Source: Nitrosomonas communis (lineage in GTDB: Bacteria; Pseudomonadota; Gammaproteobacteria; Burkholderiales; Nitrosomonadaceae). From it: a stretch of DNA of 64,000 bases. The notes below the pieces were generated by a model. It was not told the DNA's origin. It made no database searches and saw only the letters and a program-made list of their open reading frames with translations. This document shows positions 1 to 7,195 of the stretch, in pieces. A program made the position numbers and the translations under genes. Where the stretch lies: assembly GCF_024102715.1 (NCBI RefSeq), contig NZ_JAGFJM010000081.1, positions 34,533 to 98,532 of the forward strand. The letters are read 5' to 3'. Each line of letters starts with the position of its first letter. Within the stretch, counting starts at the first letter, position 1.

Positions 1-957
1 GTCATAGCCTTTTTTCTCGTGTGTGATCGTATTATCGTTTACATCAAGCAGGAACAATCCTTTACCCTGGCTAATTGTTCCAATCCGGGTAAGTGGAATG
101 GACAATTCTTGCGATAGCTGCGCTATTTCGCTACGCTTGATCACGGGCGCGGTAAAACAAAGTTCATAATCATCACCCCCTGCCAATAAACAGTCAACTG
201 CAACTGATAGGGGTAAGTATCGCTGCATGACCCCTGAGCAGGCAATTTTTCCTAAATGAATCGTTGCGGCAACTTGGGAGCATTCCAGAATATGCCCAAG
301 ATCAGCCAGCAATCCATCGGAAATATCTATCGCGCTATGAGCAAGATTAATTAATCGCTGCCCTAGTTCGATACGTGCTACCGGGGCATCAAGCGCAGCT
401 AAACACACAGTCAGCTCGTCTGGTTTTAAGGTGATACGCTGCTGCAAGTGAGCAAGCGCCAATGCGGCGTTGCCTAAATAGCCGGATAGCCAGATATCAT
501 CACCTGGCATTGCCCCGCTTCTTTTCAGTGCTTTTCCTTTGGCAACCTCACCGATGATATGTACGCTTATATTAAGCGGACCGCATGTCGTGTCACCGCC
601 AATGAGTTCCACCTCATATTTGCTGGCCAGCGTAAAGAATCCATCCATAAACACTTCCAGCCAGCTGCTATTCCTGTTTGCCAGATTGGCAGGTAATGTC
701 AGCGCGAGTGTGACCCAGCGGGGAATTGCTCCCATTGCCGCCATATCAGAGAGATTGACTGCCAGCGCTTTATGACCAAGTTTGCCAGGATCGGTATCGG
801 CGAAGAAGTGCTGATCTGATACCAGTGTATCGGTAGAAATGGCCAGATCAGCAGTTGCAGTATAGGGAATCAGGGCAGCATCATCTCCTATGCCTAGTAT
901 CGCCCGATGAGTCGGCCGGGTGAAATAACGGCGGATAATATCAAATTCTGAACTCAC
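1..957 (-). CDS. thiL: thiamine-monophosphate kinase ThiL (3' end cut by window edge)
   Basis: ThiL phosphorylates thiamine monophosphate to thiamine diphosphate in the cytoplasm, the last step of de novo TPP synthesis. The translation (319 residues seen, no stop before the edge) starts with SSEFDIIRRYF and contains the ATP/Mg-binding GIGDDAALI near residue 21, LIGGDT in the middle, DISDGLLADLG and a GGDDYEL loop, all typical of the PurM/ThiL kinase fold. Family members are about 320-330 residues, so only a few codons are missing. The start is GTG at 957; the nearby ATG at 968 is out of frame. It is the distal gene of a ribE-ribBA-ribH-nusB-thiL series, an order common in proteobacteria. Confidence 0.93.
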   Translation of the reverse strand, partial: MSSEFDIIRRYFTRPTHRAILGIGDDAALIPYTATADLAISTDTLVSDQHFFADTDPGKLGHKALAVNLSDMAAMGAIPRWVTLALTLPANLANRNSSWLEVFMDGFFTLASKYEVELIGGDTTCGPLNISVHIIGEVAKGKALKRSGAMPGDDIWLSGYLGNAALALAHLQQRITLKPDELTVCLAALDAPVARIELGQRLINLAHSAIDISDGLLADLGHILECSQVAATIHLGKIACSGVMQRYLPLSVAVDCLLAGGDDYELCFTAPVIKRSEIAQLSQELSIPLTRIGTISQGKGLFLLDVNDNTITHEKKGYD

Positions 958-1050
958 AGCCCGTCCATAGCAGAAATATTTACCAGAGGACAGCTAGAAC
1001 GAAGTTTCAGGAATGAATCGTTCCAGTAAAATCGCTACTACCATTCGCAG

Positions 1051-1143
1051 TGAGCTTGTCGGATCGCTAAGTAACTGACATTGGCTTTCGACAAGCTCAG
1101 ACCGAACGGCATTTTTGTAAATGTGATCATGGCACGATTTACT
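1051..1143. repeat. intergenic inverted repeat, copy 1
   Basis: TGAGCTTGTCG at 1051-1061 is the exact inverted complement of CGACAAGCTCA at 1089-1099, giving an 11-bp stem around about 27 bases. The right arm continues as gaccgaacggcatttttg and later cgatttact. Closely similar sequence occurs at 45046-45107 and, as a right arm only, at 56232-56280, so this is a dispersed genomic repeat. It lies between thiL and nusB. A 72-codon open frame on the minus strand (994-1212) runs through it and is probably not a gene. Confidence 0.7.
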
Positions 1144-1241
1144 AAAACGCACGCTGCACGTTTTTTCTGATTCTGCGTTTTGTGTATCTTGCACTGTATC
1201 CACCTTGCTCACTTATTCAGGTTTTCTTTTGAAAATCATTG

Positions 1242-1736
1242 TTATCCTGATCCAGTTTTTTTCTTGGCCTGCGACTCGATTTCTATCGCGCGCAATTGTG
1301 CCGCGAGCTTATCCAGTACGCCATTTACATATTTGTAGCCGTCGGTTCCCCCATAGGTTTTGGCCAGTTCGATTGCTTCATTGATAATGGCTCGATAAGG
1401 AATTTCCAGATGATGCATGAGCTCGTAGGTGCTGAGCAAAAGAATGGAAGCTTCAACGGGACTAAGATCAGTGAGGGGACGATCAAGGCATGGTTGAATG
1501 TGTTGTTCCAGCGTAGTTGAATTTTTCAGCACGCCGCGCAGTAAATCATAAAAAAAGGACTCATCTGCTTTAGGAAAAATACTTGCTTCACGTAATTGGG
1601 TTTCAATGAAACCGACCTCGTTCCTGGCGACGCGCCACTGATAAATGCCTTGTAACGCGAGCTCGCGCGCAAGATGGCGGCGTTTCTTGTATTTAAAGCC
1701 GGTTTTTAAAGATGAAGCTGGTGGTGTTGCAGTCAT
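1242..1736 (-). CDS. nusB: transcription antitermination factor NusB
   Basis: NusB binds boxA RNA with NusE/S10 and promotes processive rRNA transcription. The 164-residue product has the all-helical NusB fold signatures: the N-terminal RRHLARELALQGIYQW around residue 19, the central LTDLSPVEASILLLSTYEL, and PYRAIINEAIELAKTYG followed by KYVNGVLDKLA near the C-terminus. Length is slightly above the usual 140-160 because of an N-terminal extension and a lysine-rich tail. It lies 10 bp after ribH, which is the usual proteobacterial arrangement and implies cotranscription. Confidence 0.96.
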   Translation of the reverse strand: MTATPPASSLKTGFKYKKRRHLARELALQGIYQWRVARNEVGFIETQLREASIFPKADESFFYDLLRGVLKNSTTLEQHIQPCLDRPLTDLSPVEASILLLSTYELMHHLEIPYRAIINEAIELAKTYGGTDGYKYVNGVLDKLAAQLRAIEIESQAKKKTGSG

Positions 1737-1746
1737 AAGCCAATTT

Positions 1747-2232
1747 TTATGTCATTTCATCAAGTTTGGCCAGAAGATGGGCCATTTCAATCGCGGCGCG
1801 TGCCGCCTCGACTCCTTTTTGTGCCATCCTGGCAAGCGCTTGATCATCATTATCGGTTGTGAGTATGCCATTTGCCACCGGAATACCGGTATCGAGCTGA
1901 ACAGCGATGAGTCCTCGTGCTGATTCATTTGATACCACTTCGAAATGATACGTTTCGCCGCGGATGACAGCGCCTAATGCGATGAGTGCATCAAATTGAT
2001 CGGACAAGGCCATTTTTTGTAATGCCAACGGGATTTCCAGCGCACCAGGGACGGTAGCCAATAGCATGTTTGATCCCTGCACGCCTTGCTTGGTTAATTC
2101 AGCGGTACACGCGCCGAGCAACCCTTCTCCTATATCAATGTTAAAGCGGCTCATTACGATGCCGATGCGAAGCTCGTTGCCATCGAGCTGGGTTTCAATT
2201 TCCGGGATATTGTCATAATACGTCATGCCCAC
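1747..2232 (-). CDS. ribH: 6,7-dimethyl-8-ribityllumazine synthase
   Basis: RibH condenses 5-amino-6-ribitylamino-uracil with dihydroxybutanone phosphate to form lumazine, the penultimate step of riboflavin synthesis, usually as an icosahedral or pentameric particle. The 161-residue protein shows [10 protein letters not shown] near residue 22, the substrate loop [34 protein letters not shown] with the catalytic-region histidine, and [15 protein letters not shown]. It sits between ribBA and nusB on the same strand, consistent with one riboflavin transcript. Confidence 0.96.
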   Translation of the reverse strand: MGMTYYDNIPEIETQLDGNELRIGIVMSRFNIDIGEGLLGACTAELTKQGVQGSNMLLATVPGALEIPLALQKMALSDQFDALIALGAVIRGETYHFEVVSNESARGLIAVQLDTGIPVANGILTTDNDDQALARMAQKGVEAARAAIEMAHLLAKLDEMT

Positions 2233-2276
2233 TCCAGTAAGCGTATTAATGGTTGAAGGAATAAAAAACCTGAATT

Positions 2277-3392
2277 TTACTGTAACAGTACGCTTTTATC
2301 CCGCGTTTCTAAGTACCCTGTCACTTCCAGACCAAAACCAGTCATGCTGGGCATTTTACGTGGCGTCGCCAGTAAACGCATCTTGCCTACGCCGAGATCT
2401 TTCAGTATCTGCGCACCGATGCCGTGGTCACGCAAATCTGTTTTGTTCAAATCCTGATGCTGTGCCTTGCTCTGCAACAGCCGTTCCATCAATACGGCGG
2501 CATCTCCCTTGCGATGCAACAGCACGATTACACCCTGTCCTATCTCGGCAATGACACGCATGGCATCATTAATACTCCAGGAGTGTACATGATCGTCGAT
2601 ATCCAGTACGTCGATTACAGATAAAGGTTCATGCACGCGCACCAGTACTTCTTGATCCGGGTGAAGCGTGCCTTTTACCAGCGCAAGATGGGTAACATTG
2701 GCGGTTTTATCATGGTAAGCAGTTAGATGAAATTCACCATAGATGGTTTGAATGGTCCGCTCTGCCATACGTGTTACCAGGCTTTCCGTGAGACTGCGAT
2801 GGTGAATCAGATCTGCGATAGTGCCAATTTTGAGGTGATGCTTGCCTGCAAATTCAATGAGATCTGGCAGGCGCGCCATTTCACCATCATCTTTCAGGAT
2901 TTCGCAGATCACTGCGGCGGGTGTTAATTCTGCCATCTGTGCCAGATCGCATCCTGCCTCGGTATGTCCTGCACGTACCAGCACCCCGCCCTTTTGCGCC
3001 TTGAGCGGAAAAATATGACCAGGCTGGATAATATCTTCGGGCTTAGCATCCGCTTTAACCGCGGCTTGTATCGTGCGGGCGCGATCAGCAGCAGAAATGC
3101 CGGTTGTCACACCTCGGGCAGCTTCAATGGAAACAGTAAAGTTGGTTCCGAGGGATGAATAGTTCGCTGAAACCATCAGCGGCAATTTGAGTTGATGGCA
3201 GCGCTCTTCGGTCAGTGTGAGACAGACCAGCCCACGGCCATGCTTGATCATAAAGTTGATCGCCTCTGCTGTGACAAAGTCAGCGGCCAGTACCAGATCG
3301 CCTTCATTTTCACGATCTTCTTCATCGATAAGGATGACCATTTTTCCAGCTTTGAGATCTGCAATGATTTCTTCGGTAGTGCTGATTGCCAT
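2277..3392 (-). CDS. ribBA: dihydroxybutanone-4-phosphate synthase with degenerate GTP cyclohydrolase II domain
   Basis: The N-terminal half (about residues 1-200) is a complete RibB domain that makes 3,4-dihydroxy-2-butanone 4-phosphate from ribulose 5-phosphate: [25 protein letters not shown], and [12 protein letters not shown] are intact. The C-terminal half aligns with RibA ([29 protein letters not shown]), but the three cysteines that bind the catalytic zinc in true cyclohydrolases (GDVFGS..CDCGEQL) are absent, as is the usual RQEGRGIGL. This part is therefore unlikely to open GTP; a separate ribA is expected elsewhere in the genome. It is 6 bp from ribE and 44 bp from ribH on the same strand. 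Confidence 0.92.
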   Translation of the reverse strand: MAISTTEEIIADLKAGKMVILIDEEDRENEGDLVLAADFVTAEAINFMIKHGRGLVCLTLTEERCHQLKLPLMVSANYSSLGTNFTVSIEAARGVTTGISAADRARTIQAAVKADAKPEDIIQPGHIFPLKAQKGGVLVRAGHTEAGCDLAQMAELTPAAVICEILKDDGEMARLPDLIEFAGKHHLKIGTIADLIHHRSLTESLVTRMAERTIQTIYGEFHLTAYHDKTANVTHLALVKGTLHPDQEVLVRVHEPLSVIDVLDIDDHVHSWSINDAMRVIAEIGQGVIVLLHRKGDAAVLMERLLQSKAQHQDLNKTDLRDHGIGAQILKDLGVGKMRLLATPRKMPSMTGFGLEVTGYLETRDKSVLLQ

Positions 3393-3398
3393 AGTTAC

Positions 3399-3998
3399 TT
3401 AAATTCCAGAAGATAGTTCCAGTAGACGCGCAACATAGCGCGCCAGCATATCTGATTCCAAGTTTAATTTTTCGCCCGGTTTGAGGTGTTTCAGATTCGT
3501 TTCAGCTAATGTATGGGGAATAAGGTTAATTTCCAAGATATCAGCATGAATACGGTTTACCGTCAGACTGACACCATTGACCGTAATCGATCCTTTTGCC
3601 GCAATATATTTTAACAGCGATGGCGGTGCTTTGATCGCCAGCAGGTAATTTTCTCCTGCTTGTTCGAATTTAGTGACTTCGCCCACTCCATCTATATGGC
3701 CGCTGACCAAATGACCACCTAATCGGTCTGTTAACCGCATTGCTTTTTCCAGATTAACATAATTGCCTATGCTATTCAGGCCATGTGTGCAGCGCAAAGT
3801 TTCCTCGGAAACATCGGTAGTAAAGAAATTATTGGCTAATGAGGTGACTGTCAAACACACGCCATTAACTGCAATGCTGTCACCGATCTTGACATCGCTC
3901 ATATCCAGCTTGCCTGGGGCAATAAGCAGGCCGAGCGCATTGGCTTTCTGGCTAACCTGTTTAATCTCTCCGACTGCTTCGATAATTCCTGTAAACAT
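3399..3998 (-). CDS. ribE: riboflavin synthase alpha chain
   Basis: This enzyme dismutates two lumazine molecules to riboflavin. The 199-residue product has the duplicated lumazine-binding barrel: MFTGIIEAVGEI at the start, GDSIAVNGVCLTVTSL in the first half and KGSITVNGVSLTVNRI in the second, with GGHLVSGHIDGVGEV at the domain junction. Length and both repeats match the family. It is the first gene of the minus-strand riboflavin block; no FMN riboswitch is visible upstream of it. Confidence 0.96.
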   Translation of the reverse strand: MFTGIIEAVGEIKQVSQKANALGLLIAPGKLDMSDVKIGDSIAVNGVCLTVTSLANNFFTTDVSEETLRCTHGLNSIGNYVNLEKAMRLTDRLGGHLVSGHIDGVGEVTKFEQAGENYLLAIKAPPSLLKYIAAKGSITVNGVSLTVNRIHADILEINLIPHTLAETNLKHLKPGEKLNLESDMLARYVARLLELSSGI

Positions 3999-4150
3999 CT
4001 GTTATTTTCCAAATATTGAGATACTGCCACCTTTGTTGATGTTTTCTTGGTAAACAAGCAACAGCATATGTCATCTTCCTTAACTGCGGTACAGTAAATA
4101 TCTGAGCGTTACGCAGTTTCCAACCCACAAAGTCGGCTGGTTTTATCAAC

Positions 4151-4165
4151 GCCATATGATATGGC
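4151..4165. promoter_or_regulatory. perfect 15-bp palindrome, candidate activator (enhancer) site
   Basis: GCCATAT-G-ATATGGC is an exact inverted repeat with a one-base centre. It lies 170 bp upstream of the -24 element of the sigma-54 promoter, within the range where bacterial enhancer-binding proteins usually bind. The seven-base half site recurs at 16064-16070 over the start codon of the regulator gene, which may be chance. Binding by that regulator is inference. Confidence 0.5.
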
Positions 4166-4334
4166 CGAAACATTTTTCGCCTTTCACAGGGTATTTACTC
4201 CATTTACCGAAACCAACTTCGCCAACTTGTATGTCGTCACTTTCATGCTGTGGTCGAAGGCTGGCTGATTATTTCATTTTATTTTCAATGTATTAACTAT
4301 TCTACCTGGCGAACGTCTGGATAACAATGATTTC

Positions 4335-4349
4335 TGGCACGTTATTTGC
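4335..4349 (+). promoter_or_regulatory. sigma-54 (RpoN) -24/-12 promoter of the island
   Basis: TGGCACGTTATTTGC matches the sigma-54 consensus TGGCACG-N4-TTGC at every fixed base, with GG (4336-4337) and GC (4348-4349) at the required 12-base offset. Transcription would start near 4361 and give a leader of about 65 bases before the first start codon. An RpoN-type activator gene closes the same island, which strongly supports function. Confidence 0.87.
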
Positions 4350-4425
4350 TCCTATTTTTAATGAAGGCGGCAGAAGTTGAATAAGTTGCCCTGACGGAAA
4401 AACTTAAAAATTGGAGGAATCAGCC

Positions 4426-5109
4426 ATGTATGAGAGCGAAAACGCATTCGAATTCAATCCTGAAATGAGCAGTTTTGAGAGCGAACAATACGAGAACGAG
4501 CAATTTGAGAATGAGCAATTCGAGCAATTCGAGTTTGAGGAAGCAGAGTGGGGCGAAGTATTTAACGAGAGCGAGGTGATGGAGTTGACTGCCGAGCTTA
4601 TGGAAGTCACCAACGAAGAAGAGCTCGATCTCTTTCTAGGCAAATTAATCAAGAAGGCGGGGAGCGCCCTCAAGAAGGTGGTGAAATCTCCCATCGGTCG
4701 GGCGGTAGGAGGAGTGCTCAAGGGCGTTGCTAAAAAAGCCTTGCCGATTGCGGGTGGTGCCCTGGGTGGCTTTGTCGGTGGACCGTTGGGTGCCAAGATT
4801 GGCAGTGGTCTTGCTTCAGCAGCAGGCAAGGCGCTGGGACTTGAACTTGAAGCATTGAGTCAGGAAGACCGCGAATTCGAAGGTGGCAAACAATTCGTTC
4901 GCTTCGCTGCTAACACCGTTAAAAATGCAGTTTCAGCGCCCGCTTCCATTGATCCACGGCGTGCTGCCCAAGCTGCAGCCACTAAAGCCGCACAGAAATA
5001 TGCACCTGTTTTGCTAGGTGCGGGTGCGGGAACGAGTGCATCGATGGGCAAGAGCCGGAGTGGCCGATGGATTCGGCGAGGCCGCAACATCATTATTCTC
5101 AATGCCTGA
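4426..5109 (+). CDS. acidic-leader / glycine-zipper / GRW-RRG protein, paralog 1
   Basis: Function unknown. The 227-residue protein has four parts: a highly acidic, Phe/Tyr-rich N-terminus (1-69) with imperfect ENEQF repeats; a lysine-rich amphipathic stretch (73-104); a glycine-zipper hydrophobic segment (about 105-137, with GGALGGFVGGPLG and GSGLASAAGKALG); and a helical tail ending in SGRWIRRGRNIIILNA (212-227). It contains no cysteine and no classical signal peptide. The start is ATG 4426, behind GGAGG at 4413-4417, rather than the in-frame TTG at 4411. It is the first gene after the sigma-54 promoter and is paralogous to the next gene and to residues 320-509 of the 657-residue protein downstream. 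A membrane-inserting or exported peptide-like role is inferred from composition only. Confidence 0.85.
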   Translation: MYESENAFEFNPEMSSFESEQYENEQFENEQFEQFEFEEAEWGEVFNESEVMELTAELMEVTNEEELDLFLGKLIKKAGSALKKVVKSPIGRAVGGVLKGVAKKALPIAGGALGGFVGGPLGAKIGSGLASAAGKALGLELEALSQEDREFEGGKQFVRFAANTVKNAVSAPASIDPRRAAQAAATKAAQKYAPVLLGAGAGTSASMGKSRSGRWIRRGRNIIILNA

Positions 5110-5148
5110 ACAACCCCCAGCAATGCATTTCTCGAGGAGGATCACACC

Positions 5149-5835
5149 ATGCACGATATTGACCGTACTACCCTGGAAGCCAACTCTGAGCTGGAAAATT
5201 ATGAATATGAACAATACGAAGACGGCGAAACCGAATGGGGCGCTGAAACAGGTGTTTTTAGTGAAGCGGAAGCCATGGAGCTCGCTGCTGAGCTATTGGA
5301 GGTCAATAGCGAAGCGGAGTTGGAGCAATTTTTGGGCAGCCTCATTAAAAGGGTTGGCCGGGCTGCGGGCCAGTTTATCAAATCGCCGGTAGGCCAACAG
5401 CTCGGCGGGCTCTTGAAAGGCGCAGCCAAAAAAGCCCTGCCCATGGTGGGCAGTGCCATCGGCGGCTATTTTGGTGGCAGTAGCGGTGCCAAAATCGGCA
5501 GTCAGGTTGCGTCCACTGCAGGCCGAATCTTTGGTTTGGAATTGGAAGGGTTAAGTCTGGAAGACCAGGAATACGAGGTCGCAAAAAGATTTGTTCAATT
5601 TGCCGGCACGGCAGCCAAAAAAGCAGCCTCCGCGCCACCCACGTCGAATCCGAGAGCGGTGGCGCAATCGGCCGTGCTGGCCGCCGCTCGTCAACTCGCG
5701 CCAGGTCTGGTCAGTGGCGCCCCTGCCGTCACGCCTGGCGGTGCAATGGGGACAGCTTGTCCCTCTTGCGGACGCGGCGCAAAGAGCGGCCGCTGGCTGC
5801 GTCGTGGCAACAAAATCATTTTGTTTGGAGCTTGA
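5149..5835 (+). CDS. acidic-leader / glycine-zipper / GRW-RRG protein, paralog 2
   Basis: Function unknown. The 228 residues follow the same plan as the preceding gene: acidic aromatic leader (1-60, EQYEDGETEWG), the conserved block MELAAELLEVNSEAELEQFLG, a basic stretch ending KKALP, a glycine zipper (100-129) and the C-terminal SGRWLRRGNKIILFGA (213-228). Unlike paralog 1 it has a CPSC pair just before the C-terminal motif. A strong GAGGAGG lies about ten bases before ATG 5149. The intergenic gap is 39 bp, so it is probably cotranscribed with paralog 1. Keeping two divergent copies side by side suggests partner or target specialisation. Confidence 0.85.
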   Translation: MHDIDRTTLEANSELENYEYEQYEDGETEWGAETGVFSEAEAMELAAELLEVNSEAELEQFLGSLIKRVGRAAGQFIKSPVGQQLGGLLKGAAKKALPMVGSAIGGYFGGSSGAKIGSQVASTAGRIFGLELEGLSLEDQEYEVAKRFVQFAGTAAKKAASAPPTSNPRAVAQSAVLAAARQLAPGLVSGAPAVTPGGAMGTACPSCGRGAKSGRWLRRGNKIILFGA

Positions 5836-5840
5836 CCATC

Positions 5841-7169
5841 ATGGCCGCCGTTTCCTACGCCACATGGATGCTCGAGCAGGAAGCTCGCGCCTTAATGACC
5901 CGATTGAAACGCATCAAGCCTTTCGCATTGCATGAAACGATGGTGCCGGCGGCGGCTATTTTACCAGCAGCACAAATCAGTATTGAGCAACATCTCACAA
6001 AAGGCCGGCGGGAACTCAGAAGATTGATTGAGCGCTATATCCGCTGGTTGCATAGCCCCTCTGCTCAAAGCGCCAGCCCAGCGCAAGCGCAGCGACTGTT
6101 TTCGCTTCTGCGGCTCAGATTCAATACCGTGTTGACCCAGTTTGATTTATTCAACGATGTGTTGACGCAACGCAGCGAACATGAAACCGGCGTTTGGCTT
6201 TCTGGACTCGATGTCGTTTCTGCCGATGCTCTGACACTACCGGGTCATTATTACGATGTGCCTCCTGTCATCTGCTATCTTGATCGTGGTGCCGGAGCCG
6301 CTATCCGACGCGCACGAACGCGCTTGCCAGGCGGTGGTGAAAATCCGGTCGCGGTGATACGCGTGCCGCGCGAACGGATGATTGGCAGCGGTATCGCCTC
6401 TTCGCTGATTCACGAGGTCGGTCATCAGGCTGCCGCTCTGCTCAATCTGGTGAATTCACTGCAGCCCGTTCTGCAGGGAATGCAACGCGGTAGCGGCTCG
6501 CATAGCGCCATCTGGTCGTTATGGGAGCGGTGGATTTCCGAGATCGTGGCTGATCTTTGGTCGGTTGCGCGGATCGGCATCGCTTCTACCCTGGGCCTCA
6601 TGGGCGTGGTCAGCTTGCCACGTGCCTTCGTGTTTCATTTGAATCGGGATGATCCGCACCCTCCTCCCTGGATTCGCGTCAAGCTGAGTTGCGCCATAGG
6701 CGAAGCGCTCTATCCCCATCCGCAATGGGAACGCTTAACTAGGCTGTGGGAGGCGTTTTACCCGCTAAGTGGGCTGGGCGCCGCACAACGGCGGAACTAT
6801 GACGCCTTGCAGGCAACGTTACCAGGCTTGGTCGCACTATTGATCAACCACCGACCCAAATGCCTGCGGGGCCGCAGTCTGGCTGAAGCCTTGCAGGTGC
6901 GCAACCGTCAACCGCAGCATCTTCAAGCGCTTTTCCGGCTCTGGCAGCAAGATCCTTCGAAAATGTACCGTGCCCCGCCTACCTTGGTCTTTGCCGTGAT
7001 CGGCCAGGCGCGTGCTGACGGTCGCCTGAGCCCGGAACAGGAAAGCACCATTCTGGGTAAATTGCTGACCCACTGGGCACTCAGCAGCACCTTGCAAACA
7101 GCCGCAGACTGCTCCAGACAAGACTGGAGACACGAAACACCGGAGTTTAAATTGGCAATCAAATATTGA
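5841..7169 (+). CDS. HExxH zinc-metalloprotein (putative zincin)
   Basis: The 442-residue protein carries HEVGHQ at residues 191-196, with a likely third ligand and conserved acid in EIVADLW from residue 234, the E-x-x-x-D arrangement of gluzincin-like metallopeptidases. No signal peptide or membrane segment is obvious. The C-terminal 150 residues are helix-rich. I do not recognise the family more precisely. ATG 5841 lies five bases after the stop of paralog 2, with GGAG at 5827-5830, so it is likely translated from the same message; the open frame continues upstream inside paralog 2 but that part is a shadow. By context it could process the neighbouring acidic-leader proteins or act as a co-exported hydrolase; both are inference. 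Confidence 0.75.
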   Translation: MAAVSYATWMLEQEARALMTRLKRIKPFALHETMVPAAAILPAAQISIEQHLTKGRRELRRLIERYIRWLHSPSAQSASPAQAQRLFSLLRLRFNTVLTQFDLFNDVLTQRSEHETGVWLSGLDVVSADALTLPGHYYDVPPVICYLDRGAGAAIRRARTRLPGGGENPVAVIRVPRERMIGSGIASSLIHEVGHQAAALLNLVNSLQPVLQGMQRGSGSHSAIWSLWERWISEIVADLWSVARIGIASTLGLMGVVSLPRAFVFHLNRDDPHPPPWIRVKLSCAIGEALYPHPQWERLTRLWEAFYPLSGLGAAQRRNYDALQATLPGLVALLINHRPKCLRGRSLAEALQVRNRQPQHLQALFRLWQQDPSKMYRAPPTLVFAVIGQARADGRLSPEQESTILGKLLTHWALSSTLQTAADCSRQDWRHETPEFKLAIKY

Positions 7170-7195
7170 GCATTAAGTTTATTAAGGAGAAGTCC

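Larger units (their letters stand above)
3999..4425. other. divergent intergenic region between ribE and the sigma-54 island
   Basis: About 430 bp separate ribE (minus) from the first island gene (plus). It holds the sigma-54 promoter, a perfect palindrome, and presumably the ribE promoter. A 70-codon minus-strand frame at 3961-4173 overlaps the ribE start and has no recognisable features, so I do not call it. Confidence 0.7.

Noticed and set aside
994-1212. 72-codon minus-strand frame between thiL and nusB
   Set aside because: It runs through the inverted repeat, shows no recognisable motif and has no good ribosome-binding site.
3999-4150. FMN riboswitch upstream of the riboflavin genes
   Set aside because: The conserved RFN elements are not present on either strand.
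3961-4173. 70-codon minus-strand frame upstream of ribE
   Set aside because: It overlaps the ribE start in another frame and has no family features; the region is better explained as promoter DNA.
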